From Treponema sp. (GTDB lineage: Bacteria > Spirochaetota > Spirochaetia > Treponematales > Rectinemataceae), in the NCBI GenBank assembly GCA_017849315.1, contig JAFIHQ010000149.1, forward strand, positions 1 to 27,434: a stretch of DNA of 27,434 nucleotides. Direction: 5' to 3'. Below, piece by piece: positions 8,593 through 16,173 of this stretch. Made by a program: the position numbers and the translations under genes. The notes under the pieces are model-generated. The model worked only from the letters and a program-made list of their open reading frames with translations, was not told the DNA's origin and searched no databases. How positions within the stretch are numbered: the stretch's first letter is position 1; each line of letters opens with the position of its first letter.

Positions 8593-9353
8593 CGACCTAC
8601 TCCGTCTGTCTCGTCGACAAGTTCGAGGAACAGCTCCTCGAGGCTCTGACTTGTGGCGTCCTGGGCTCCCTCGCTGGCACGCAAGTCCCGCAACGCCTCG
8701 AGGGTGCCCACGAAAAGGATTTTTCCTTTGTTGATTATGGCGAGTTCGTCGCAGATTTTTTCTGCCACTTCCATGACGTGGGTGGAGAAGAATACGCATT
8801 TGCCTTCGGCTGTCCGCTGGCGCATGATTTCTTTCATTTGGAATGAAGCCTCAGGATCAAGGCCGACCATGGGCTCGTCCAGGATCCAGTTCTGCGGATC
8901 GTACACGAGGCTTGCAATGATGGCGACTTTCTGCTTCATTCCGCGGCTTAAGGAAGCGATCGGGTTAGTGAGAACGTCAGCAATTTGAAAGGTCGTGGCA
9001 AGAGAATCGATGCGTTCTTTGCGCAATGCTGTGGGGACGCGATAAATATCGGCCACAAAATTGATGTATTCGAGGGCTTTGAGCCTGCCGAATATCTCGG
9101 GGTTGTCGTTGACAAGGCCGATGCGCCGCTTGGCAGCGAGCGGGGCTTTTGTCATCGATATTCCGTCGATTTTGACGTTGCCACTATCTGGTTGGAGTGC
9201 CCCGCAGGTGAGTTTGATGGTGGTTGTCTTGCCTGCGCCGTTCGGGCCGAGGAAACCAAAGATGACGCCGTCCGGGACGGTCAGCGTAAGGGCGTCCACC
9301 GCCTTCGATTGGCTCTTGGCATAGGTTTTGGACAAGTTATCGAGTTCGATCAC
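8589..9353 (-). CDS. ABC transporter ATP-binding protein
   Basis: The 254-residue ATPase has a consensus Walker A (GPNGAGKTT, 36-44), Q-loop region (GLVNDNPEIFGRL), a signature of the form LSRGMKQKV, and Walker B WILDEPMVGLDP followed by a switch His (FFSTHVME). Single-domain ATPases of this type power ABC-2 exporters, consistent with the coupled permease gene. The start is a GTG (9353-9351) with AAAGAGG upstream at a good distance; the nearby upstream ATG is out of frame. Its stop overlaps the permease ATG by ATGA. Confidence 0.95.
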   Translation of the reverse strand: MIELDNLSKTYAKSQSKAVDALTLTVPDGVIFGFLGPNGAGKTTTIKLTCGALQPDSGNVKIDGISMTKAPLAAKRRIGLVNDNPEIFGRLKALEYINFVADIYRVPTALRKERIDSLATTFQIADVLTNPIASLSRGMKQKVAIIASLVYDPQNWILDEPMVGLDPEASFQMKEIMRQRTAEGKCVFFSTHVMEVAEKICDELAIINKGKILFVGTLEALRDLRASEGAQDATSQSLEELFLELVDETDGVGR

Positions 9354-9548
9354 GGTGCTCTGCCTCTTTCGTCATAGTTTTATCTTGAGGATGAGTATAG
9401 TATGCTGCGTGATATGCATCTACACAGGTGGCGTCTATGCACGGTAGCTATGGTCGCGGCGCACGCTGCGTCATGGTGGCCACATTTGCGGCGCAAACTG
9501 CGCGCGTGACGAGTAAGAGTACAAGTGTATCAGGTTGAGGAGCATTTT

Positions 9549-9881
9549 ATGTTGCTAAAAGAAATTATCGATATTATTCCAGGCGAAAGGGCAGGCGGCG
9601 GCTCGGACGATATGCAGATCTCTGGTGTCTACACTTCCGACTTGCTTTCCGATGTGATGGCGCACGCGAAGGATGGGCAGGCGCTCGTGACGATTCAGGC
9701 ACATAAGAACACGGTGGCCGTGGCTACGCTGGTGGGTTTGCCGCTCATCATAATCTGCAACAACCGGGAGTTGCCGCAGGATATGGTCGAATCTGCTGCG
9801 CAGGAAGGCGTCGCAATTCTCCGCACGAGTTTGAATCAATATGAGGTGTCGGGGCGACTTTGGGAGGCCTTTAAGCGATGA
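9549..9881 (+). CDS. DRTGG-domain protein
   Basis: The 110-residue protein fits the small DRTGG-domain family: MQISGVYTSDLLSDVM, then GQALVTIQAHKNTVAVATLVGLPLII-type strands and a final VAILRT. The family is thought to be regulatory and its ligand is unknown. A TTGAGGAG ribosome binding site at 9534-9541 precedes the ATG at 9549 and argues against the earlier in-frame GTG at 9525. The stop overlaps the next start as ATGA. In clostridia and related anaerobes such proteins are often found near PHP proteins and hydrogenase or anti-sigma-factor-like genes; here only the PHP partner is present. Confidence 0.8.
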   Translation: MLLKEIIDIIPGERAGGGSDDMQISGVYTSDLLSDVMAHAKDGQALVTIQAHKNTVAVATLVGLPLIIICNNRELPQDMVESAAQEGVAILRTSLNQYEVSGRLWEAFKR

Positions 9882-10765
9882 TCTTGAAGGCGGATCTGCA
9901 CAATCATTCGTGCTTGAGCCCGTGTGCAAGCCTCCAGATGTCGCCTGCGTTGATAGCGGCCCGAGAGCGCGCCGCGGGGGTGGGGGTGGTGGCGTTGACG
10001 GATCACAATGCGGCGTTCAATGCGCCGGCGTTTGCGGTGAGCTGCGCGCGCGAGGGGGTTTTGCCGCTCTTTGGCCTGGAACTCAACCCGCGGGAAGAAG
10101 CCCATCTTCTTGTGCTGTTTGCCGCGCCTCGCCTCGCCCTCGAGTTCGCCCGGCGCGTGGTCGCGCCTCTTCTGCCCCCGATTCCCCTTCGTCCCGACGT
10201 CTTTGGCGACCAAGTCGTTGTTGATGCCGACGACAATATCCTTTCCTTCTATGATATCTGGCTCGGCTCGGCGCTCGACGCCAGCTTTGACGAACTTGCA
10301 CTCCTCGCTGCCGGGGCCGGGGCGCTCGTCATCCCTGCCCATGTGGATCGCCCTGCAATGTCTGTTTACAGCCAGTTAGGTTTTTTGCCTTACGGACCCT
10401 ACGACGCGGTCGAGTCCATTGGCCCTGTTCCAGCCTCGCTTTCCCGTGATTTTGCTGTAATTTCCGATTCCGACGCGCATTATCCTGAGCACATAGCCCG
10501 CCGCCCCTTCCAAATCGAGCTGCCTGACGAACCATTCGCCGCGCTTTGCAGTGCGCTTTCTCAATTTGCTAAACGTGAGTTTTCTCATGCGGATTCCGTC
10601 AATTCAGATGTTCCATCAACGTCGCTCTTTGATTTCTTATTAAATACTGATTTAGTAAATACTTATCCTGAAAAACCTGCGCTTGACTTTATCGCTGGTT
10701 TTCGCACCGCTCTGTACGAAAAAAACGTAAAGCCGACCCATGTGAGTCGGCCTTTGGTTTCTTGA
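9878..10765 (+). CDS. PHP-domain metal-dependent phosphoesterase
   Basis: The 295-residue protein has the PHP metal ligands: HNH (His 8, His 10), DH (Asp 42, His 43), Glu 68 in LFGLELN, His 155 in IPAHVDRP and Asp 199/His 201 in SDSDAH. This domain hydrolyses phosphate esters in TrpH-like phosphatases and DNA polymerase proofreading; the substrate here is unknown. Its ATG overlaps the stop of the DRTGG gene, so the two are translated together. The first two thirds of the gene is very G+C rich, while the last 60 codons are distinctly A+T rich, and the final codons form a terminator-like hairpin. Confidence 0.88.
   Translation: MILKADLHNHSCLSPCASLQMSPALIAARERAAGVGVVALTDHNAAFNAPAFAVSCAREGVLPLFGLELNPREEAHLLVLFAAPRLALEFARRVVAPLLPPIPLRPDVFGDQVVVDADDNILSFYDIWLGSALDASFDELALLAAGAGALVIPAHVDRPAMSVYSQLGFLPYGPYDAVESIGPVPASLSRDFAVISDSDAHYPEHIARRPFQIELPDEPFAALCSALSQFAKREFSHADSVNSDVPSTSLFDFLLNTDLVNTYPEKPALDFIAGFRTALYEKNVKPTHVSRPLVS
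10729..10762 (+). terminator. Hairpin at the end of the PHP gene
   Basis: GCCGAC (10732-10737) pairs with GTCGGC (10746-10751) around an 8-base loop, preceded by AAA and followed by CTTTGGTTTCTT. The U tract is interrupted, so termination strength is uncertain. It overlaps the last eleven codons of the PHP gene. Confidence 0.45.
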
Positions 10766-10823
10766 TGTTCGCGCTTTCCTGTCATTTACTACATTTATTT
10801 GCGCTTTGACACTCTTCGCCACT

Positions 10824-11588
10824 TCATTCCGGCCAAATAAGCTCCATCTGAATCGGCTTTTCCAACATCAGAATGTCAAACAAAGGAAGCTTCGCCTTAA
10901 AGGTCTGACCGTTAATCGTGCCGCCTTTGCCCGACGTCGCAGTCTTTGGCAGCGTTACCGTTACGTCCAAGGTACAGGCATCGAACGCCGGCATCGCTTT
11001 TTTTCCGATAATCACTGTTTCCAAATTCGTTCGGTAATCTTGTGCGCTCACTGGATCCTTGTCCAATGCAGGCGGGTTGAGGTTTTCGATCAGGCTCTTG
11101 TCCATTCCAGGAAAAAGCTGATAAGCCGCACTGGCATTGTATTTTGTGATGTTCACCGCCAATTTGTGTTGGCTGGGCGTGCTGCCATAGGCCGCGACCT
11201 TATCAAAAGTGATCATGCCGGTGGGCACAAGCGAGGTGTCTTTAACAAGCGCACCAATGTCAGGCACCCATAGCACCGCCGTCATGGAGTTGGGGCTTCC
11301 TGACGACGCATCGATCAGTTGAATCGATTTTCTCGTGCTGAACTCCTGTTTGATCCTTTCAATATCAAAAAGATTGGCTTTGGGTGAAACATCGCTCAGC
11401 TGACGAACGCGTGCAGCAAGTGTATCCGGCACGTCGATTCTGATCGCCACCCTGGCGCTGGAATCGTTCCGGATGGTTGTGTCCACCTTTCCGGAGCAGG
11501 AAACGATTGAGAACAATACTGTCAACAAACCAACGAGTAGCACAACGTTCCCGTAGTTTTTAGCTGATTCCATTTTAGCTGATTCCAT
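10824..11588 (-). CDS. Unrecognised lipoprotein
   Basis: The 254-residue product has a basic N-terminus, a hydrophobic stretch and a lipobox ending at Cys 31 (SIVSC), so it should be lipidated and membrane anchored outside the cytoplasm. The rest shows no motif I recognise. AAGGAAG stands about nine bases before the ATG at 11588, which fixes the start and rules out the longer frame to 11648. The first ten residues are the duplication MESAKMESAK, from a 15-bp tandem repeat; the second Met (11573) lacks its own ribosome binding site. It lies 77 bases downstream of the cyclase gene on the same strand and may share its transcript. Confidence 0.8.
   Translation of the reverse strand: MESAKMESAKNYGNVVLLVGLLTVLFSIVSCSGKVDTTIRNDSSARVAIRIDVPDTLAARVRQLSDVSPKANLFDIERIKQEFSTRKSIQLIDASSGSPNSMTAVLWVPDIGALVKDTSLVPTGMITFDKVAAYGSTPSQHKLAVNITKYNASAAYQLFPGMDKSLIENLNPPALDKDPVSAQDYRTNLETVIIGKKAMPAFDACTLDVTVTLPKTATSGKGGTINGQTFKAKLPLFDILMLEKPIQMELIWPE
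11559..11588. repeat. Two exact 15-bp tandem copies at the lipoprotein start
   Basis: The unit, read on the plus strand as TTTAGCTGATTCCAT, occurs at 11559-11573 and 11574-11588 without a mismatch. On the minus strand it duplicates the first five codons (MESAK), including the start codon. An exact duplication suggests it is recent. Confidence 0.8.
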
Positions 11589-11665
11589 TCTGCCACTTCC
11601 TTCATGTTTCAAAATTGTCTCCCACTGTTTACATCTTGTTGTATCCATCGTGCGATTCCAAGTCC

Positions 11666-12949
11666 TTAAGGCTTTCGGGAATAGACCGGCATGGGCCTCG
11701 TGCTTTGATGCAACAGAATCTCGCCCACGCGGTCCAGGGTTGCCTGACCTTCCAAACTGAGCCGCCTGAAAGTCGAATGACTCACCAGAATATCCTGATG
11801 CAATTCTCTACAAAGCGAATCGAGTCGTGCCGCAATCGCCACGGTGTCCCCGAATACCGAGTACTGATATTCGTCAGGCGGTCCGAGCTGTGCTGCCACT
11901 ACCATTCCGGAGTGTACACCCAGGGAAATCTTGAGCTCGGACTGCGACCCATTGACGTGGAGGTCGTCCCGAAGCTCCTCCAAGTCGTCGAGGAAAGTAT
12001 ATGCCGCGGCGAGAGCTCTGTCTGCGTTGAGTCGTTCGTCCGCCAAGCCAAATATGATGATTACAGCATCCCCTGTAATAGAAAGGATTCTCCCCCCTTG
12101 TACTCCCGCGGCGTGTGTCCATAAAGAATAATACTTGTTTAAAAATGCTGTCGCCTTTTTGGGACCGATCTGCTCATACAGTTCGGTAAAACCGACAATA
12201 TCGGAAGAAATCACAGAAACGAGCTGGCGCATAGGCGCATCGCGCTTGACATGCGGATACTGCTTAAAAACATCGTTCTGGTCGGGCTGCTTCTGGTGCT
12301 CTTCCAGGAGACGATCGAGTCGATTTCTTAAGCTTATGGTTCTAATGCGCGCCCGCAAAAGCATGAAGTCGAAGCTCAAGACGCCCAAAAGTGCAAATAA
12401 ATGCTGTGAGGACGCAATAAATTTTTCGATTCCCGAGAAAAAGTGCTGGATTTTTATGGCTTCTTCGAATTCTTCAGCAGAAATCTGACCACGTGCGAAG
12501 GATGTAGTAAGCGTGATGCGTTTGTCCAGGTAATAGTAAAAGAAAAAGAAGATTGCAGCCGAGCCAATGGACAAAAAAGTTTCTGCAAGTTGTTTGACGC
12601 TTGGTCGTTTTACCAGGACCGATAAGGTTTGGAAAACTGCAATGTAGGCAGCTGCTCCCCAAAGCAACACGTTGGTGGTCTCAAAAAAGTCCATGCTGCT
12701 CGTGGCTGCCCAGAGTATGGTGTAGCCGACAGGCGTTACAAATGAGAAAAGAAAGCGCAATATGGCTATATGTCCATATCCTGCAAGCAGAAGCGTCTGG
12801 ATCAGCATGAAAAAAAGCACGATGGCGGAGGTTGTTATGCCCATGGTGAAGGACCCTGAGGTCATCAGAATGGTAACGATAAAGAAGACGAACAGCTGAC
12901 TGCTATAGTAAATGAACTCGTCGTTCAGACTCTTAAACGAAATTCTCAT
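11666..12949 (-). CDS. Membrane-bound class III adenylate/guanylate cyclase-like protein
   Basis: The 427-residue protein has about six membrane segments (near 15-31, 38-58, 60-82, 92-112, 124-141 and 183-199), a helical linker (200-225) and a cytoplasmic class III cyclase domain. Both metal-binding Asp residues are present, Asp 250 in SSDIVGFTEL and Asp 294 in ITGDAVIIIFG. The usual purine-selecting Lys position is Ser 290, and the catalytic Asn of the V-N-x-A-x-R motif is Ala 371 (GDTVAIAARL), while Arg 375 is kept. It may therefore be weakly active or an inactive signalling partner. No clear ribosome binding site precedes the ATG at 12949. It is transcribed divergently from the DUF3798 operon. 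Confidence 0.85.
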   Translation of the reverse strand: MRISFKSLNDEFIYYSSQLFVFFIVTILMTSGSFTMGITTSAIVLFFMLIQTLLLAGYGHIAILRFLFSFVTPVGYTILWAATSSMDFFETTNVLLWGAAAYIAVFQTLSVLVKRPSVKQLAETFLSIGSAAIFFFFYYYLDKRITLTTSFARGQISAEEFEEAIKIQHFFSGIEKFIASSQHLFALLGVLSFDFMLLRARIRTISLRNRLDRLLEEHQKQPDQNDVFKQYPHVKRDAPMRQLVSVISSDIVGFTELYEQIGPKKATAFLNKYYSLWTHAAGVQGGRILSITGDAVIIIFGLADERLNADRALAAAYTFLDDLEELRDDLHVNGSQSELKISLGVHSGMVVAAQLGPPDEYQYSVFGDTVAIAARLDSLCRELHQDILVSHSTFRRLSLEGQATLDRVGEILLHQSTRPMPVYSRKP

Positions 12950-13014
12950 TGTTACCGATTGTACTCAAGCCGCAGCACAATTGCAAAGCCCTGCAAAAAC
13001 TGTCAGCCATAGTC

Positions 13015-13042
13015 TTGACTGGAGATTTTTGCGGTGTAAAAT
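13015..13042 (+). promoter_or_regulatory. Sigma-70-like promoter of the DUF3798 operon
   Basis: TTGACT (13015-13020) and TAAAAT (13037-13042) are separated by 16 bases, each close to consensus. They lie 41 bases upstream of the start codon, which has a near-perfect AAGGAGGT ribosome binding site (13072-13079). The combination predicts high expression, as expected of a periplasmic binding protein. Confidence 0.6.
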
Positions 13043-13082
13043 AAAAAATCACATTGAGTTTTCAATTTTTCAAGGAGGTCCT

Positions 13083-14294
13083 ATGAAAAAGATGATGAAG
13101 CTCACCGCACTTTTGTTGGCGATGGCTTTCATTCTCGCTGGTGCTGATGTCTTTGCTGCTGAAAAGGCAAAATTCCACATTGGCGTCGTTACCGGCACAG
13201 TTTCTCAGTCTGAGGACGATCTGCGCGGCGCTGAGCGTCTTATCCAGGAATATGGCTCCGTCAAAGACGGTGGTATGATTCAGCATATCACCTATCCAGA
13301 CGACTTTATGTCTCAGCAGGAAACCTACATTTCTTCAGTAGTCGCTTTGGCAGACGACCCGCTCATGAAGGCAATCGTTGTCAACCAGGCAATTCCTGGT
13401 ACAACTGAGGCTTTTAAGCGTGTTAAGGCAAAGAGACCGGACATTCTCCTTCTTGCTGGCGAGCCACACGAAGACCCGCTCGTCATTCAGAGTGCGGCAG
13501 ACTTGGCGCTTTCTGCAGACTTTGTATCCCGTGGCTACACCATTCCATGGGCTGCCAAGCAACTCGGTGCAAAGAGCTTTGTCCATATTTCTTTTGCACG
13601 CCATATGAGCTACGAGTCTCTGGGGCGCCGACGTGCAATTATGGAAGAGGCTTGCAAGGACCTCGGCCTCAAGTTCTACTTTGAGACTGCTCCTGATCCA
13701 ACCGGCGATATCGGAATGCCGGGTGCACAGCAGTTTATGTTGGAGAAAGTTCCCCAGTGGATTCAGAAGTACGGCAAAGATGCCGCGTTCTTCTGCACCA
13801 ACGATGGTGAAACCGAGCCTTTGCTCAAGCAGATGCTCGCCTACGGCGGGATTTTTGTCGAAGCCGATCTTCCGTCGCCGCTCATGGGTTATCCAGGGGC
13901 GCTCGGGCTTGACCTCTCCAAGGAAGCAGGCGATTTCCCTGCCATCCTGAAGAAAGTTGAAGCCGCCGTTGTAGCAAAGGGTGGAGCCGGAAGGTTCGGA
14001 ACCTGGGCATTCTCTTATGGCTACTCACTCACCGCAGGTCTTGGTGAGTTTGCAAAGAATGTTATCGAAGGTAAAGCCAAGAAAGACAGCATGAAGGACG
14101 TGTTTGCTGCACTCGGCAAGTACACTCCTGGTGCAAAGTGGAATGGCGCCTACTATGTGGATATGGGCACCGGCGTTCGTGCAAAGAACCAGATCCTCAT
14201 TTACATGGATACTTATATCTTTGGTAAGGGCTTCTTGCCCACAACCAGCGTAAAGGTTCCTGAGAAGTACTACTACATCAAAATGAAGAAGTAA
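13083..14294 (+). CDS. Secreted DUF3798-family protein, probable ABC importer binding protein
   Basis: The 403-residue protein has a classic signal peptide (MKKMMK, a hydrophobic core, then ADVFA with cleavage before AEK, about residue 25). The mature part begins with KFHIGVVTGTVSQSEDDL, the shape of a periplasmic binding protein with alternating strands and helices, and I recognise it as the DUF3798 family, whose ligand is unknown. The frame is open upstream to 12912, but AAGGAGGT four bases before the ATG at 13083 and the signal peptide settle the start. It leads an operon encoding an ATPase, two permeases and a small membrane protein, so import-substrate binding is the natural inference. 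A hairpin terminator follows it. Confidence 0.88.
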   Translation: MKKMMKLTALLLAMAFILAGADVFAAEKAKFHIGVVTGTVSQSEDDLRGAERLIQEYGSVKDGGMIQHITYPDDFMSQQETYISSVVALADDPLMKAIVVNQAIPGTTEAFKRVKAKRPDILLLAGEPHEDPLVIQSAADLALSADFVSRGYTIPWAAKQLGAKSFVHISFARHMSYESLGRRRAIMEEACKDLGLKFYFETAPDPTGDIGMPGAQQFMLEKVPQWIQKYGKDAAFFCTNDGETEPLLKQMLAYGGIFVEADLPSPLMGYPGALGLDLSKEAGDFPAILKKVEAAVVAKGGAGRFGTWAFSYGYSLTAGLGEFAKNVIEGKAKKDSMKDVFAALGKYTPGAKWNGAYYVDMGTGVRAKNQILIYMDTYIFGKGFLPTTSVKVPEKYYYIKMKK

Positions 14295-14309
14295 GCTTTG
14301 CTGCTGCAC

Positions 14310-14350
14310 AAGGGCGATTCAGTCATGAGTCGCCCTTATTTTGTTTATTT
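14310..14350 (+). terminator. Hairpin terminator after the DUF3798 gene
   Basis: AAGGGCGA (14310-14317) pairs with TCGCCCTT (14330-14337) around a 12-base loop, followed by ATTTTGTTTATTT. Placed between the binding-protein gene and the transporter genes, it would leave the binding protein in excess, a common arrangement in ABC import operons. Confidence 0.65.
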
Positions 14351-14445
14351 GCTTATTATGCAAAGATTTCAGTTGTCACCAACGCGCTCGGCACGATGTC
14401 GGGCGCATGTTGTCTGTTAGGTTGCAAATGTGCTTTCTGGTAAGG

Positions 14446-14472
14446 ACAGGGGCTTGCCTCTGTTGAGTTTTT
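14446..14472 (+). terminator. Second weaker hairpin in the leader of the ATPase gene
   Basis: ACAGGGG (14446-14452) pairs with CCTCTGT (14457-14463), with one G-U pair and a CTTG loop, followed by TGAGTTTTT. It lies 64 bases before the ATPase start, in a 241-base gap without a gene, and could attenuate readthrough. Confidence 0.35.
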
Positions 14473-14535
14473 GCGATATTTATGGGTCTTCCCTCTCCCA
14501 AAAGGGAAATCTTACGCTAATAGTCAGGAATTACT

Positions 14536-16173
14536 ATGGGACAAACGAGTCCTCTTCTGTCTTTGCAGAATGTTTCCAAGGATTTTTATGGAAACGTCGT
14601 CTTGCATAATGTCAGTTTTGACCTGCACGAAGGAGAGATCCTCGGCCTGGTCGGTGAGAATGGTGCAGGCAAGACGACACTTATGAGCATCCTTTTTGGG
14701 ATGCCCGTCATAGCCGAGACCGGTGGTTTTACTGGAACGATAGAGCTAGACGGTCAGGAGGTTCATTTTGTGAGCCCCTTTGATGCGCTCGATGCAGGTT
14801 TGGGCATGGTACATCAGGAATTCAGTCTTATTCCAGGTTTTACCACCACTGAAAATATTGTCTTGAATCGCGAATCGATGAAACCCAATTTTCTCATCGA
14901 TTTGTTTGGCTACAGAATGAGCACCTTGGATCGCCCGGACATGAGGCGGCGAGCAGAAGCCGCGATCCATAAACTGGGTGTCAAGCTAGATCCTGATATG
15001 TTGGTGTCGGAAATGCCAGTCGGCCATAAGCAGTTTACGGAGATTGCGCGGGAGATCAGCAGATCCAATACCAAAATCCTCATATTGGACGAGCCAACCG
15101 CTGTTTTGACCGAGTCCGAGGCACTTGTCCTGCTCGATTCGCTCAAAAGGCTTGCCAAAGAGGGTGTCGGCATCATCTTTATCTCTCACCGATTGCGGGA
15201 AGTAACCGACATCGCCGATCGAATTGTAGTTTTGCGCGATGGCAGTGCAGTGAAGGACGTTCCTGCCAAAGGCGTTACCATAAAAGACATTGCGTCATGG
15301 ATGGTGGGGAGGAGCATTTCCGGGGAGGCTGGCCCAAGGGAAGAGCCGCGCACATTCCCTGAAGAAGTGCTTTCTGTGCAGCATTTGTGGGTCGATATGC
15401 CTGGAGAGACGGTCCGCGACGTGAGTTTCTCGGTCAACAAGGGCGAGATATTTGGTATTGGCGGGCTTGCAGGGCAGGGCAAACTGGGTATTCCGAACGG
15501 CATTATGGGACTGTACCCAGCGGGTGGCAAGGCCATGTTGAACGGAAAAGAGATACTGCTCAACAATCCGGCAGCGGCCCTCAAGTCAGGGATGGCCTTC
15601 GTTTCAGAAGACCGGCGGGGCGTAGGCTTGTTGCTCGACGAGAGCCTGGAATGGAATATTGCTTTTACTGCCATGCAGACGCACGGACAGTATCTAAAGC
15701 CGGTTTTGGGCGGCCTTTTTACTCAGCGCGACGGTGCCGCAATGGAAAAACTCTGCCAAGAATACATTCAGCTGTTGGATATCAAGTGCACAAGTACCAA
15801 GCAACCGGCCAAAGAACTTTCTGGTGGTAATCAGCAGAAGATCTGCCTTGCTAAGGCGTTCGCACTCAGGCCACAGCTCCTTTTCGTTTCTGAGCCGACA
15901 CGAGGCATCGATGTAGGCGCCAAACGGCTCGTTATCGATACGCTCAAGAAATATAACCGCGATTATGGCACAACGATCGTTATGGTATCGAGCGAACTCG
16001 AGGAGTTGCGCTCCATTTGCGACCGGATTGCCATTGTGGACGAAGGCAAGATAGCAGGGATTCTGCCGCCGAGCGCCGATGTGGCAGAATTTGGCATTCT
16101 CATGGCTGGAGAAGCAGACTCGCCATCCAAAACAAAACGAATTTCAGCTACTGAGGAGGTGCCGAATGCGTGA
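14536..16173 (+). CDS. Double-domain ABC importer ATPase (RbsA/MglA-like)
   Basis: The 545-residue protein carries two ATPase domains, as in sugar and nucleoside importers. The first has a consensus Walker A (GENGAGKTT, 40-48), a signature altered to MPVGHKQFTEIAR, and Walker B ILILDEPTAVL. The second has a degenerate P-loop (GLAGQGKLGI), an intact signature (LSGGNQQKICLAKA) and LLFVSEPTRGIDVGAK. This asymmetry is normal for the class. AGGAA precedes the ATG at 14536. The gene ends with an 8-base overlap into the first permease, whose ribosome binding site lies inside its last codons. The substrate is not readable; similarity to sugar/nucleoside systems is at class level only. Confidence 0.95.
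   Translation: MGQTSPLLSLQNVSKDFYGNVVLHNVSFDLHEGEILGLVGENGAGKTTLMSILFGMPVIAETGGFTGTIELDGQEVHFVSPFDALDAGLGMVHQEFSLIPGFTTTENIVLNRESMKPNFLIDLFGYRMSTLDRPDMRRRAEAAIHKLGVKLDPDMLVSEMPVGHKQFTEIAREISRSNTKILILDEPTAVLTESEALVLLDSLKRLAKEGVGIIFISHRLREVTDIADRIVVLRDGSAVKDVPAKGVTIKDIASWMVGRSISGEAGPREEPRTFPEEVLSVQHLWVDMPGETVRDVSFSVNKGEIFGIGGLAGQGKLGIPNGIMGLYPAGGKAMLNGKEILLNNPAAALKSGMAFVSEDRRGVGLLLDESLEWNIAFTAMQTHGQYLKPVLGGLFTQRDGAAMEKLCQEYIQLLDIKCTSTKQPAKELSGGNQQKICLAKAFALRPQLLFVSEPTRGIDVGAKRLVIDTLKKYNRDYGTTIVMVSSELEELRSICDRIAIVDEGKIAGILPPSADVAEFGILMAGEADSPSKTKRISATEEVPNA

Noticed and set aside
8593..8799. N-terminal 69-residue extension of the ABC permease
   Set aside because: It overlaps the conserved ATPase in another frame and is Arg-rich; the ATGA junction at 8589-8592 gives a better start.
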